Source: Streptomyces sp. GS7 (GTDB lineage: Bacteria > Actinomycetota > Actinomycetes > Streptomycetales > Streptomycetaceae). Taken from it: a stretch of 64,000 bases of DNA. The translations under genes were made by a program, and so were the position numbers. How positions within the stretch are numbered: position 1 is the first letter of the stretch; each line of letters opens with the position of its first letter. The stretch lies in the NCBI RefSeq assembly GCF_009834125.1, contig NZ_CP047146.1:5759501-5823500 (forward strand), given 5' to 3'. Below are positions 9,263 to 17,284 of the stretch, one piece after another. A model generated the notes under the pieces. It was not told the origin of the DNA. It did not search any database and saw only the letters and a program-made list of their open reading frames with translations.

Positions 9263-9307
9263 GGGCCGAACGGGCACCCGTCCCACGGGAGCCGGCCCGT
9301 TCGGCCC
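9263..9307. promoter_or_regulatory. Nested palindrome in the devR-like / Rv1733c-like divergent promoter region
   Basis: A perfect 13-nt inverted repeat (GGGCCGAACGGGC at 9263-9275 and its complement at 9295-9307) encloses a smaller palindrome, CCCGT-CCC-ACGGG (9277-9289). It lies between the regulator start (9192) and the membrane protein start (9373). A tandem GTGGGCCCGCC repeat sits just upstream at 9237 and 9251. The arm contains the GGGCCGnnCGG form seen at 3928 and 6645. It may be an operator for the DevR-like regulator, or an RNA hairpin. Confidence 0.45.
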
Positions 9308-9372
9308 CTCTCCCCCGCCGCCACGGTGTGCGACAGTCGGGACGTAGGCCCGCGCGTGGAAGGGGGCCCGCG

Positions 9373-9948
9373 ATGCGTCTCCCGGCATGCCTCCCGCCTT
9401 GGCGGCACAACCCGCTCCGACGCCGTGCGGACGTGATCCGGTCCTTGCTGCTGCCGGCCACCGGCGTCCTGATCGCGGTCGCCGCCCCGGCCGCCGGCTG
9501 GACCGCCGCGGACGCGGTCGCCACCGCCGCTGCCCACCAGGTCGCCACCCGGCACGGCGTCCCGGCCGTCCTCGTCGAGGACCCGCCGGTCCGTATCGGC
9601 ACCAGCCCCGCGGAGGGGGCCGGCGTCCCGGTGCACACCACGGTGCGGTGGACGCTGCCCGACGGGACGACGCGCACCGGGGAGACGGCGGTGCCGCCGG
9701 CGCTCCACGCCGGGGACCGCACCACCGCCTGGCTCGACGGGCACGGCGCGCTGCTGCGCGATCCGGTCACCCCCGGCGACGCGGTGGCCGGGAGCATCGC
9801 GGCCGGCACGGCTGCCGGCTGCGGCACCGCCCTGCTGCTGGCCGGCGCGGAGCGGTGCGGTGCCGCGCTCCTCGACCGCCGCTGCCTGGACCGGTGGGAA
9901 CGGGAGTGGGCGGCGGTGGACGGGCATCTCGGGCACCCGTCGCCGTGA
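9373..9948 (+). CDS. Rv1733c-like membrane protein
   Basis: A protein of 191 residues with two predicted membrane segments, one near residues 24-45 (LLLPATGVLIAVAAPAAGW) and one near 145-165 (GSIAAGTAAGCGTALLLAG). Between them is an extracytoplasmic domain with TTVRWTLPDGTTRTGE and AGDRTTAWLD. This arrangement, together with the early RHNPLRRRAD-type stretch, matches the family of mycobacterial Rv1733c, a DosR-regulon membrane antigen of unknown biochemical role. The ATG at 9373 lies 180 nt from the divergent regulator start. It is followed by a strong hairpin terminator. Confidence 0.82.
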   Translation: MRLPACLPPWRHNPLRRRADVIRSLLLPATGVLIAVAAPAAGWTAADAVATAAAHQVATRHGVPAVLVEDPPVRIGTSPAEGAGVPVHTTVRWTLPDGTTRTGETAVPPALHAGDRTTAWLDGHGALLRDPVTPGDAVAGSIAAGTAAGCGTALLLAGAERCGAALLDRRCLDRWEREWAAVDGHLGHPSP

Positions 9949-9951
9949 GGA

Positions 9952-9987
9952 GCCGGCCCGGCACCCCGTGTCGGATGCCGGGCCGGC
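9952..9987 (+). terminator. Hairpin terminator after the Rv1733c-like gene
   Basis: A perfect 12-bp stem (GCCGGCCCGGCA / TGCCGGGCCGGC) with a 12-nt loop starts 3 nt after the stop codon. No U-tract follows, as is usual in Streptomyces. Confidence 0.65.
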
Positions 9988-10114
9988 AGGTGTCGTGGTG
10001 CCATGGAGAGACCACCGTCCCGTCCGTCCGTCGCCATCCAGGTCCTTCCGCATCCACCCGTGACCGTTCGCGTCTGTCCCGTCTTTCCGTGTCCGTCCTT
10101 GAAGGGATCGGCTC

Positions 10115-10876
10115 ATGGCCGCCGCGTCGCCCCTGGCAGCGTGTCTGCGCTCGCTGCGGGCCGTGGTCCTCGACACCGACGGAGTGATCACCGACTCCGC
10201 CCGGTTGCACGCCGCGGCCTGGCAGGAGGCGTTCGACGCGTGCCTGGCCGCCGCGGGCGGGCAGCGCCCGTTCGACCCGGCGGCCGACTACCTCCGCTAT
10301 GTCGACGGCAGATCCCGCGAGGACGGCGCCGCCGCGTTCCTAGCCTCCCGCGGCCTGGCGCTGCCGCTCGGCTCCCCCGGCGACCCGCCCGGCACCGGGA
10401 CCGTCCGGGCGGTCGCGGCCCGCAAGGACGCGTTGTTCACCGCGCTGCTGGACGCCCGGGGCGTCACCGCCTGGCCCGGCACCGTACGGCTGCTGGCGGC
10501 GCTGCGCGGCGAGCGGGTGCCGTGTGCCGCCGTCTCCGCGTCCCGCCACGCCACCGAGCTGCTCACCCGCGCGCGGCTGCTGGACGCGTTCGGGGCCGTG
10601 GTCGACGGCAACGAAGCCGCACGGCTGGGCCTGCCGGGCAAACCTGACCCCGCGCTCTTCTTGGAGGCCGCCCGGCGCCTGGCCGTCCCCGCCGCGGACA
10701 CCGCGGTGGTGGAGGACGCACTGGCCGGTGTCGAGGCGGGCCGGCGCGGCGGATTCGGCCTCATCGTCGGCGTCGACCGGACGGGCGGCCGGTACCGCGC
10801 GGGCCAGCTGCGCCGGCGCGGCGCCGATGTCGTCGTCAGCGACCCCGGCGACCTGCTGATGCCCGGGACCCGCTGA
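10115..10876 (+). CDS. HAD-family hydrolase, beta-phosphoglucomutase type
   Basis: Cytoplasmic HAD enzyme of 253 residues. Motif I is DTDGV (Asp20/Asp22), motif II SASR, motif III GKPDP and motif IV VVEDALAGVEAG, with a helical cap between I and II of beta-phosphoglucomutase type. Its stop overlaps the GH65 phosphorylase start by one base (TGATG), so the two are co-translated. A phosphorylase releasing beta-glucose-1-phosphate next to a phosphomutase converting it to glucose-6-phosphate is a classic pairing. In mycobacterial OtsB1 (Rv2006), HAD and GH65-like regions are on one polypeptide. Phosphatase activity instead of mutase activity cannot be excluded. Confidence 0.85.
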   Translation: MAAASPLAACLRSLRAVVLDTDGVITDSARLHAAAWQEAFDACLAAAGGQRPFDPAADYLRYVDGRSREDGAAAFLASRGLALPLGSPGDPPGTGTVRAVAARKDALFTALLDARGVTAWPGTVRLLAALRGERVPCAAVSASRHATELLTRARLLDAFGAVVDGNEAARLGLPGKPDPALFLEAARRLAVPAADTAVVEDALAGVEAGRRGGFGLIVGVDRTGGRYRAGQLRRRGADVVVSDPGDLLMPGTR

Positions 10877-13281
10877 TGCGGGCCGATGCCTGGACCTGGT
10901 CGTACGAGGGGTACGACCCCGGCGCCGAGCGGCTGCGCGAAGCCCTGTGCACGCTCGGCAACGGCCGTTTCGCCACCCGCGGCGCCGCCTCCGAGGAGCC
11001 CGCCGGCCCCGCGCACTACCCGGGCACCTACGCGGCGGGCTGCTACAACCGCCTCACCTCCACCGTCGCCGGCCGCCCGGTCGAGAACGAGGACCTGGTC
11101 AACCTCCCCAACTGGCTGCCGCTGCGCTACCGCATCCGCCCGGCGGACACCCCCGATCCCGGCCCCTGGCTCTCCCCCGACCACCCTCAGCTGACCGGCC
11201 ACCGCCGCACGCTCGACCTGCGCCGCGGCACCCTCACGCTGCGGTCGGTCTACGAGGACGGCGCCGGGCGGCGGCTGACCGTGACCGAGCGCCGCCTGGT
11301 GCACATGGCCGAGCCCCAACTCGCCGCGCAGCGCCTGACGTTCACCGCCGAGGGCTGGTCCGGCGACGTGGAGGTGGCGGCCGGTCTCGACGGCGATGTC
11401 CGCAACTCCGGCGTGGACCGCTACCGCGACCTGGCCGACACCCACCTGACCGGCTGGGACACCGGCATCGAGGACGACGACACGCTCCGGCTGCACTGCC
11501 GCACCCGCACCTCCGGCATCCGGATCGCACTGGCCGCCCGCATCCGGACCGCACCGCGCCCCCGCGCCTGCCACGCCGACCTCACCCTCCGGTGCGCCCA
11601 CCGCATCCTGACCGTCCCGCTCCGCCCCGGCGCCACCGCGACCGTCGACAAGACCGTGGCACTGCGCACCTCCCGCGACCGCGGTGTCACCGATCCGCTC
11701 GCCGCCGCCCTCGGCACCGTACGGGACGCCCCCGCCGTGCCCCGGCTGCTGGCCTCGCACCACCGCGCCTGGGACCGGCTGTGGCAGCAGGCGCGTCTGG
11801 ACGTCCCCGAGGAGGCGGGCCGGATCCTGCGGCTGCACCTCTTCCACGTCCTGCAGACCCTCTCCCCGCACACCGCCCGGCTGGACGCCGGGGTGCCCGC
11901 CCGCGGTCTGCACGGCGAGGCGTACCGCGGGCACGTCTTCTGGGACGAGCTGTTCGTGCTGCCGTTCCTGAACCTGCACTTCCCGGAGGTCTCCCGGGCG
12001 CTGCTCAACTACCGCCACCGGCGGCTGCCGGCCGCCCGCGACGCAGCCCGCGCGGCGGGGCTGGCGGGGGCGATGTACCCGTGGCAGAGCGGCAGCGACG
12101 GCCGCGAGGAGACCCAGCGGCTGCACCTCAACCCGCGCTCGGGCCGCTGGCTGCCGGACCACTCCCGGCTCCAGCACCATGTCGGCTCGGCGATCGCGTA
12201 CAACGTGTGGCAGTACTGGCAGGCCAGCGGCGACACCAAGTTCCTGCACACCAAGGGCGCGGAGATACTGCTGGAGATCGCCCGCTTCTGGGCGGCGAAG
12301 TCGGACTGGGACCCGGCGCTGGGCCGCTACCGCATCCGCGGCGTGGTCGGCCCCGACGAGTACCACGACGGCTATCCCGGCGCCGACCGGCCGGGCCTGG
12401 ACGACAACGCGTACACCAACGTCACCGCGGCCTGGGTGCTGACCCGGGCGCTCGACCTGTGCCGCACCCTGCCCGAGGCCAGCCGGCGGCAGCTCTTCGA
12501 GCGGCTGGCGCTCGCCCCCGACGAACGGCAGCGCTGGGACGACATCGCGCACCGGCTCCACGTGCCCTACCACCGCGGCCTCATCAGCCAGTTCGCCGGC
12601 TACGGGCAGCTGGCCGAACTCGACTGGGCAGGCTACCGCGAGCGCTACGGCGACATCCGGCGGCTGGACCGGATCCTGGAGGCGGAGGGCGACACCGTCA
12701 ACCGCTACCAGGCGTCCAAACAGGCCGACGTGCTGATGCTGGGCTACCTCTTCTCCCCGGCGGAGCTCTCCGGCGTCTTCGGGCAGCTCGGCTACCGGCT
12801 CGACGACGACATCTGGCGCGCCACCGTCGACCACTACCTCCACCGCACCAGCCACGGCTCGACGCTGAGCGCCCTGGTCCACGCCTGGGTACTGGCCCGG
12901 GTACGCCGCGCGGACGCCTGGACGTACTGCGAGGAGGCGCTGACCGGCGATGTCGCCGACGTCCAGGGCGGCACCACCGCGGAGGGCATCCACCTGGGTG
13001 CGATGGCCGGCACGCTGGATTTCGTGCAGCGCGGGATGACCGGACTGGAGACCCGCGACCGCGCCCTGTGGCTGGACCCGGCGCCGCTCCCCCAGCTCTC
13101 CAAGTTCGGGGTCCGCATCCGCTACCGCCGCCACCGCGACATCGACCTGCGGATCCGCGCCGACCGCGTCACGATCGCCGTCCCGGACTCGGAGCACGCC
13201 GCGGTGCAGGTCCGGCTCCGCGGCCGCCCGTTCACCGTCCCGCCGGGAACGGTCCGGCGGCTGGAACTCCCCGGCGGCTGA
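10876..13281 (+). CDS. Glycoside hydrolase family 65 (disaccharide phosphorylase-like)
   Basis: An 801-residue GH65 protein: N-terminal beta-sandwich (about 1-270, GNGRFATRGA), linker, (alpha/alpha)6 catalytic barrel (about 320-690) and C-terminal beta domain. The proposed general acid is Glu495 in GPDEYH. The phosphate-site stretch HGSTLSALVHAW is present, which favours phosphorolysis of trehalose, maltose or kojibiose over hydrolysis. It is coupled to the HAD gene, making a disaccharide to glucose-1-phosphate to glucose-6-phosphate module. Substrate cannot be read from sequence; trehalose would fit dormancy and spores. Confidence 0.88.
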   Translation: MRADAWTWSYEGYDPGAERLREALCTLGNGRFATRGAASEEPAGPAHYPGTYAAGCYNRLTSTVAGRPVENEDLVNLPNWLPLRYRIRPADTPDPGPWLSPDHPQLTGHRRTLDLRRGTLTLRSVYEDGAGRRLTVTERRLVHMAEPQLAAQRLTFTAEGWSGDVEVAAGLDGDVRNSGVDRYRDLADTHLTGWDTGIEDDDTLRLHCRTRTSGIRIALAARIRTAPRPRACHADLTLRCAHRILTVPLRPGATATVDKTVALRTSRDRGVTDPLAAALGTVRDAPAVPRLLASHHRAWDRLWQQARLDVPEEAGRILRLHLFHVLQTLSPHTARLDAGVPARGLHGEAYRGHVFWDELFVLPFLNLHFPEVSRALLNYRHRRLPAARDAARAAGLAGAMYPWQSGSDGREETQRLHLNPRSGRWLPDHSRLQHHVGSAIAYNVWQYWQASGDTKFLHTKGAEILLEIARFWAAKSDWDPALGRYRIRGVVGPDEYHDGYPGADRPGLDDNAYTNVTAAWVLTRALDLCRTLPEASRRQLFERLALAPDERQRWDDIAHRLHVPYHRGLISQFAGYGQLAELDWAGYRERYGDIRRLDRILEAEGDTVNRYQASKQADVLMLGYLFSPAELSGVFGQLGYRLDDDIWRATVDHYLHRTSHGSTLSALVHAWVLARVRRADAWTYCEEALTGDVADVQGGTTAEGIHLGAMAGTLDFVQRGMTGLETRDRALWLDPAPLPQLSKFGVRIRYRRHRDIDLRIRADRVTIAVPDSEHAAVQVRLRGRPFTVPPGTVRRLELPGG

Positions 13282-13336
13282 GGGCCGTCGGCGGGGACGG
13301 CGGCGCACCGGACGGCCCCCGGAGCCGGCCCTGCCG

Positions 13337-13690
13337 TCACCGGTCGCACCCCACCGCCGGGGCCGTCCGCAGCGGCGTCGGCCCCGTGACGTCGAACGCC
13401 ACGTCCACCACGCCCTCCACCGCACGCACCAGCCGCGCCGCCACCGGGATCGGCGAGGTGTCCCGCACCCGCCCGCTGAGCGTCACCACCCCGTCGGAGA
13501 CGGTCACCCGCAGATCGCCGTGCGAGACCGCGAAGAGGTGCCCCACGATGTCGCGCCGGATCTCCGCGGCGAGTTCGTCGTCGGACCGGAGGAACACCTG
13601 GAGCGGATCGGCCCGGCTGACGATCCCCTGGAGCATCCCCGAGCCGCGTCCACGACCGGCAGCCGCTTGACGGACCGGCGGCGTGACGCC
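13337..13690 (-). pseudogene. Broken CBS-BON domain protein (truncated and frameshifted)
   Basis: The intact part reads LQGIVSRADPLQVFLR (end of a second CBS domain), then a BON domain (VTVSDGVVTLSGRV near its centre). The expected preceding stretch VKRLPVVD is present, but in another frame: it runs into a stretch about 50 bases upstream and the frame must shift near 13637-13642 to join LQGIVSRAD. Nothing of the first CBS domain can be seen upstream before the APC gene, so at least 100 residues are lost. A 99-residue fragment starting at 13636 could still be translated. CBS proteins (Rv2626c type) also belong to the mycobacterial DosR regulon. Confidence 0.72.
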
Positions 13691-13741
13691 TCCTCATACG
13701 GACCCGCGGATGGCACCTTCAGCGTGAACTCCCGCTCCTCC

Positions 13742-13765
13742 GGGGGCCGGGGCCGTCCGGCCCCC
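13742..13765 (-). terminator. Hairpin terminator of the APC transporter gene
   Basis: A 9-bp perfect stem (GGGGGCCGG / CCGGCCCCC) with a 6-nt loop lies 17 nt downstream of the transporter stop codon. Confidence 0.55.
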
Positions 13766-13782
13766 TCCGCGGGCCGCCCGGT

Positions 13783-15246
13783 TCACCCCTCCGCCGCCGG
13801 CACGGCTTCCGCGTCCGGGTCCGCCCCGTGCAGATACTCCTCGGCGATCCGCTTCGGCCCGAACGGCCACTCCCGCTCGTGGCGGGCCCACGCCAGGAAC
13901 GCCAACGCCCCCGCCGCGACCCAGGCCAGCGACCATTCGATGGGGTGCCGGCCCGGAGCGTTGCGGTCCGCGTACCCGTAGATCACCAGCCAGCCGGCCA
14001 GCGCCACGATGCTCGGCAGCGGGTAGAGCCACATCCGGTACGGGCGGCGCAGCGCCGGCTGCCGGCGGCGCAGTACGGTGACCGCGGCGACCTGGGCCAG
14101 CGACTGGACGATCACCATGACCGTGGTGAGCAGTTGGATGATCGTCGCCAGATCGGTGTGCCGGCCGAGGAGGAAGCCGGCGGCCATGACGCCGCCCATC
14201 GCCAGCAGCCCGAGGACGGGGAAGCGGTGGCGCGGGTGCAGCGTCCCGAACGCCCGGAAGAACACCCGGTCGCGGGCGGCGTCGTAGGGAACCCGCGACC
14301 CGCCCAGCAGCCCGGTGAGGACGGAGGTGACGGCGGTGACGAGGATGAGCACGGTGACCGCGTCGGCCGCGGCCGACCCCCAGGTCTTCTCCAGTACGGC
14401 GGAGGCGACGGACGAACCGGCGGTGCTGTGCGGGTCCAGCATCTCCCGCCAGTCGACGACCCCGAGGGTGCCGATCTGCAGCAGCAGGTAGATCGCCATG
14501 ATGCCGAGGATCGAGGAGATGACGGCGCGCGGGAGGGTGCGGCCGGGCTGCCGGATCTCGGCGCCCATATAGGCGGCGGTGTTGTAGCCGAGGTAGTCGT
14601 AGATGCCGATGGTGAGCCCGCCCGCGAAGCCGATCCAGAAGTGACTGGCCGTCAGCTCCACGGCGTGCGCGGGATAGGTGAACGCCAGCGCCGGGCTGAA
14701 GTGGGTGAACGCGGCGACGATGACGAGGACGACGGAGGCGATCATCACCGCCCACAGCACGACGGTGAGCCGGGCGATCCGCTCCACCCGCCGCCACAGC
14801 AGCACCACGATCCCCGCCGTGACCGCCAGCCCCACGGCGTCCCCCTGCCCCTGGCTCATGCCCGGCCACAGGTACCCCAGGTACTGCACGAAGCCGATGA
14901 CGCCCGTGGACATCCCGAGCGGGATGAACAGCATCGCCGTCCACACGAACAGAAACGGCATCAGCTTCCCGGTCCGGTACTGAAACGCCTCCCGCAGATA
15001 GACGTAACTCCCGCCCGCCCCCGGCAGCGACGCACCCAACTCCGCCCACACCAGCCCGTCCGCCAGCGCCAGCACCGCACCCGCGAGAAACCCGATGACG
15101 GCCTGCGGCCCCCCGAACGCGGTCACCATCAACGGGATCGTCACGAACGGCCCGATGCCGCACATCTGGCTCATGTTGATGGCCGTGGCCTGGAACAACC
15201 CGATCCGACGGACGAACCCCACCCGCTCGTCAAGGAGTTCAGGCAT
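13783..15246 (-). CDS. APC superfamily amino acid/polyamine permease
   Basis: Integral membrane transporter of 487 residues with about 12 hydrophobic segments. The N-terminus shows the APC signature: GLFQATAINMSQMCGIGPFVTIPLM for TM1, then AELGASLPGAGGSYVYLREAF in TM2-3. Later GLTIGIYDYLGYNTAAYMGAEI corresponds to TM6, a substrate-binding region. The start at 15246 (MPELLDERVG) leaves a short cytoplasmic N-terminus; upstream in-frame sequence is low-complexity and unlikely to be translated. It is monocistronic. The substrate is unknown. Confidence 0.88.
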   Translation of the reverse strand: MPELLDERVGFVRRIGLFQATAINMSQMCGIGPFVTIPLMVTAFGGPQAVIGFLAGAVLALADGLVWAELGASLPGAGGSYVYLREAFQYRTGKLMPFLFVWTAMLFIPLGMSTGVIGFVQYLGYLWPGMSQGQGDAVGLAVTAGIVVLLWRRVERIARLTVVLWAVMIASVVLVIVAAFTHFSPALAFTYPAHAVELTASHFWIGFAGGLTIGIYDYLGYNTAAYMGAEIRQPGRTLPRAVISSILGIMAIYLLLQIGTLGVVDWREMLDPHSTAGSSVASAVLEKTWGSAAADAVTVLILVTAVTSVLTGLLGGSRVPYDAARDRVFFRAFGTLHPRHRFPVLGLLAMGGVMAAGFLLGRHTDLATIIQLLTTVMVIVQSLAQVAAVTVLRRRQPALRRPYRMWLYPLPSIVALAGWLVIYGYADRNAPGRHPIEWSLAWVAAGALAFLAWARHEREWPFGPKRIAEEYLHGADPDAEAVPAAEG

Positions 15247-15403
15247 ACGCGAAGCCCCTTCCCGTGCCGGCCCACACGCCGGTCCGCGGCCCATTCCACC
15301 GCGCCCCAGGCTGGCACGACCGACGCCCCCGCGCACCGGTCCGCACCGCATCGGCCCCGCCGGCCGCCCGCACCTCGGTCACCGCCCGCCGCCGGGCCGC
15401 CGG

Positions 15404-16030
15404 TCACGCCTCCCCGTACGCCTCCCCGCCGAGCTCCAGCCGCGCCGCACCGGCCGTGGCGTCCGCCAGCCAGGCCCGGAAGTCCGCCACGTCCGCCTCC
15501 GGCAGGCCGACCTCGATACGCACCTCGGCCCCGTACGCCACCTCGCGCACCGCCCGGCCGGTCGTGCGCAGCTCGTTCTCCACCCGCCCGGCCCGCTGGT
15601 GGTCGACGGTCACCGTCACCAGCCGGAACCGCTGCCGGACGACCGTCCCGAGCACGTCCAGCGCCTCGCCGACCACACCCCCGTACGCGCGGATCAGCCC
15701 GCCGGCCCCCAGCTTGACCCCGCCGAAGTACCGCGTGACCACGGCGACCACGTAGCGCATCTCGCGTCGCACCAGCATCTGGAGCATCGGCACCCCGGCC
15801 GTACCGCCCGGTTCGCCGTCGTCGCTCGCCTTCTGGATGCCGCCGTCCGCACCGAGGACGTATGCGAAGCAGTGGTGCCGGGCCGTCGGGTGCTCCCTGC
15901 GGACGCGCGCGATGAAGTCCTGCGCCTCGGCCTCCGTCGCCACCGGCGCCAGCGCGCAGATGAAGCGGGACTTGTTGATCTCGATCTCGTGAACGCCCTC
16001 GCGCGCGAGAGTCCGGTACTGCTCCTGCAT
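15404..16030 (-). CDS. YigZ/IMPACT family protein
   Basis: A 208-residue protein. The N-terminal UPF0029 (IMPACT) domain contains INKSRFICALAP, HHCFAY, DDGEPGGTAG and the RYFGGVKLGAGGLIRAYG signature. A C-terminal ferredoxin-like DUF1949 domain follows (about 140-208). The family is linked to translation regulation and acts in the cytoplasm, but its precise activity in bacteria is unsettled. Length and domain order are typical. No operon partners are seen. Confidence 0.92.
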   Translation of the reverse strand: MQEQYRTLAREGVHEIEINKSRFICALAPVATEAEAQDFIARVRREHPTARHHCFAYVLGADGGIQKASDDGEPGGTAGVPMLQMLVRREMRYVVAVVTRYFGGVKLGAGGLIRAYGGVVGEALDVLGTVVRQRFRLVTVTVDHQRAGRVENELRTTGRAVREVAYGAEVRIEVGLPEADVADFRAWLADATAGAARLELGGEAYGEA

Positions 16031-16272
16031 CCGACCAGCCTAAGCGGGCCCGCCGGCCGTCGGACACCGGCCGGTCCCGGCGGCCCGCGCCGCGCTGCGG
16101 TGTCCGCCGTACGGGGGCAGTGCGCACGGCCACCCGGCGTACCCGGGACCTCCGCACGGTGCGTCGGGCAGACGTCCGCGCCGCCCGTGGGCACTGTGAC
16201 CCAAGGCAACGGGCCCGCGGTTGGGGCCCGCTCGTACCGCAGGAACGGATCGGCGGCTTGGCGGAGGGCTTC

Positions 16273-17037
16273 ATGGACAACAGCACAGAGTCGGCGATGA
16301 CGGCCGGCGTTCCCGTGACGGGCGACGAGATGCCCGAACCGCCGCCGGAGGTCATCGAGGCGGCCCGCAACGCGCCCGACCACTGGCTGGCCATGGTGGA
16401 TCTGACCTGGTCGGGCGAGGGTGCACCACCCCTGTGGGCGCTGATCGGGCAGTGGCGCTCGGGACCCACCGGCGAGATCGAGGAGTGGCGGAACAACCCG
16501 GAGTACCGCCCCTCACCGCAGATGCTGGACTGGTCCGACCCCACCGACCCGGTCGACCGCGCGCTCCAGCTGGCGGCCACCGGCTACGGCCCGGCCCGGG
16601 ACCTCTGCGACGAGCTGGCGCGCGCCGAGGTGTCCGTACTGGTGACCTCCACCGGCACCCCGCTCGCCGCGGCCTCCCCCGAGGGCACTCCGGTGATCCC
16701 CGTCTACACGTCCGCGGCCTATCTCGAATCCGTGGGCCGGCTCCTCTACGACCGCCGGCCGGTCGCCGAGCTCGTCGAGCAGCTGCCGCCGGGCCACGCC
16801 CTCTATCTCAACCCGACCGGCCCGGTGAGCATGCTCGTGGAGACCGAGCAGCTGCGCACGGCGCTCGCCGAATCCGGGGCCGCCGGCACCGCGGAGACCG
16901 CCGCCGGAACCCGCGAGCCGTCCGCCACCGCGCCCCTGCGCCCGGGGACCGGTTCGGCGGCCGCCGAGCCGGTGACCGGCGGCCGGGCGATCGGCAAGCC
17001 CGCCCGCTCGGCGGGCAGCACCGTCGTCGGCGCCTGA
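16273..17037 (+). CDS. SseB-like protein, possibly type VII secretion-associated
   Basis: A protein of 254 residues. Residues about 25-90 (DHWLAMVDLTWSGEG, then IGQWRSG and EYRPSP) resemble a conserved actinomycete domain annotated as type VII secretion system-associated. Residues 95-200 resemble SseB (VSVLVTSTG, PVIPVYTSAAYL, GHALYLNPTGPVSM). The last 50 residues are an Ala/Gly/Thr/Pro-rich disordered tail. No EccC, EsxA/B or other type VII component is in the window, so any secretion link is by family name only. The ATG at 16273 was chosen because the upstream frame lacks family-like sequence. Confidence 0.7.
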   Translation: MDNSTESAMTAGVPVTGDEMPEPPPEVIEAARNAPDHWLAMVDLTWSGEGAPPLWALIGQWRSGPTGEIEEWRNNPEYRPSPQMLDWSDPTDPVDRALQLAATGYGPARDLCDELARAEVSVLVTSTGTPLAAASPEGTPVIPVYTSAAYLESVGRLLYDRRPVAELVEQLPPGHALYLNPTGPVSMLVETEQLRTALAESGAAGTAETAAGTREPSATAPLRPGTGSAAAEPVTGGRAIGKPARSAGSTVVGA

Positions 17038-17090
17038 CCACCCGGCAGCGGGAGGCCGGCCGCACGCCCCGGCCTCCCCCATCCGAACCC

Positions 17091-17120
17091 GCCCCGCCCG
17101 TCTTCCCCTTCGGGCGGGGC
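17091..17120 (+). terminator. Hairpin terminator after the SseB-like gene
   Basis: A perfect 10-bp stem (GCCCCGCCCG / CGGGCGGGGC) with a 10-nt pyrimidine loop, followed by GTCTTG, lies 53 nt after the stop codon. Confidence 0.75.
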
Positions 17121-17284
17121 GTCTTGCTGCCGGAGCCCGGCCGCCGGGCCCGTCTCACGCTTCCCACGCCACCCGTGCACGCGTCGCGTAGCGCTGTGGA
17201 CCGTGCGCCAACGACTCCGCGGGGGTCTGCCGGACACCCTGGGCACGCAAGCCCGAGGCTCCGGCAACCCGCAGGAGGACCAAC

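Noticed and set aside
1607..9388. Very long open frame on the minus strand (about 2590 codons)
   Set aside because: Only its last part (SbcD) has protein family features. The rest lies over well-supported genes on the other strand and is a shadow of GC-biased codon positions.
10297..13425. Long minus-strand frame opposite HAD and GH65 genes
   Set aside because: No family motifs, and the plus strand carries complete catalytic motifs; it is a GC-frame shadow.
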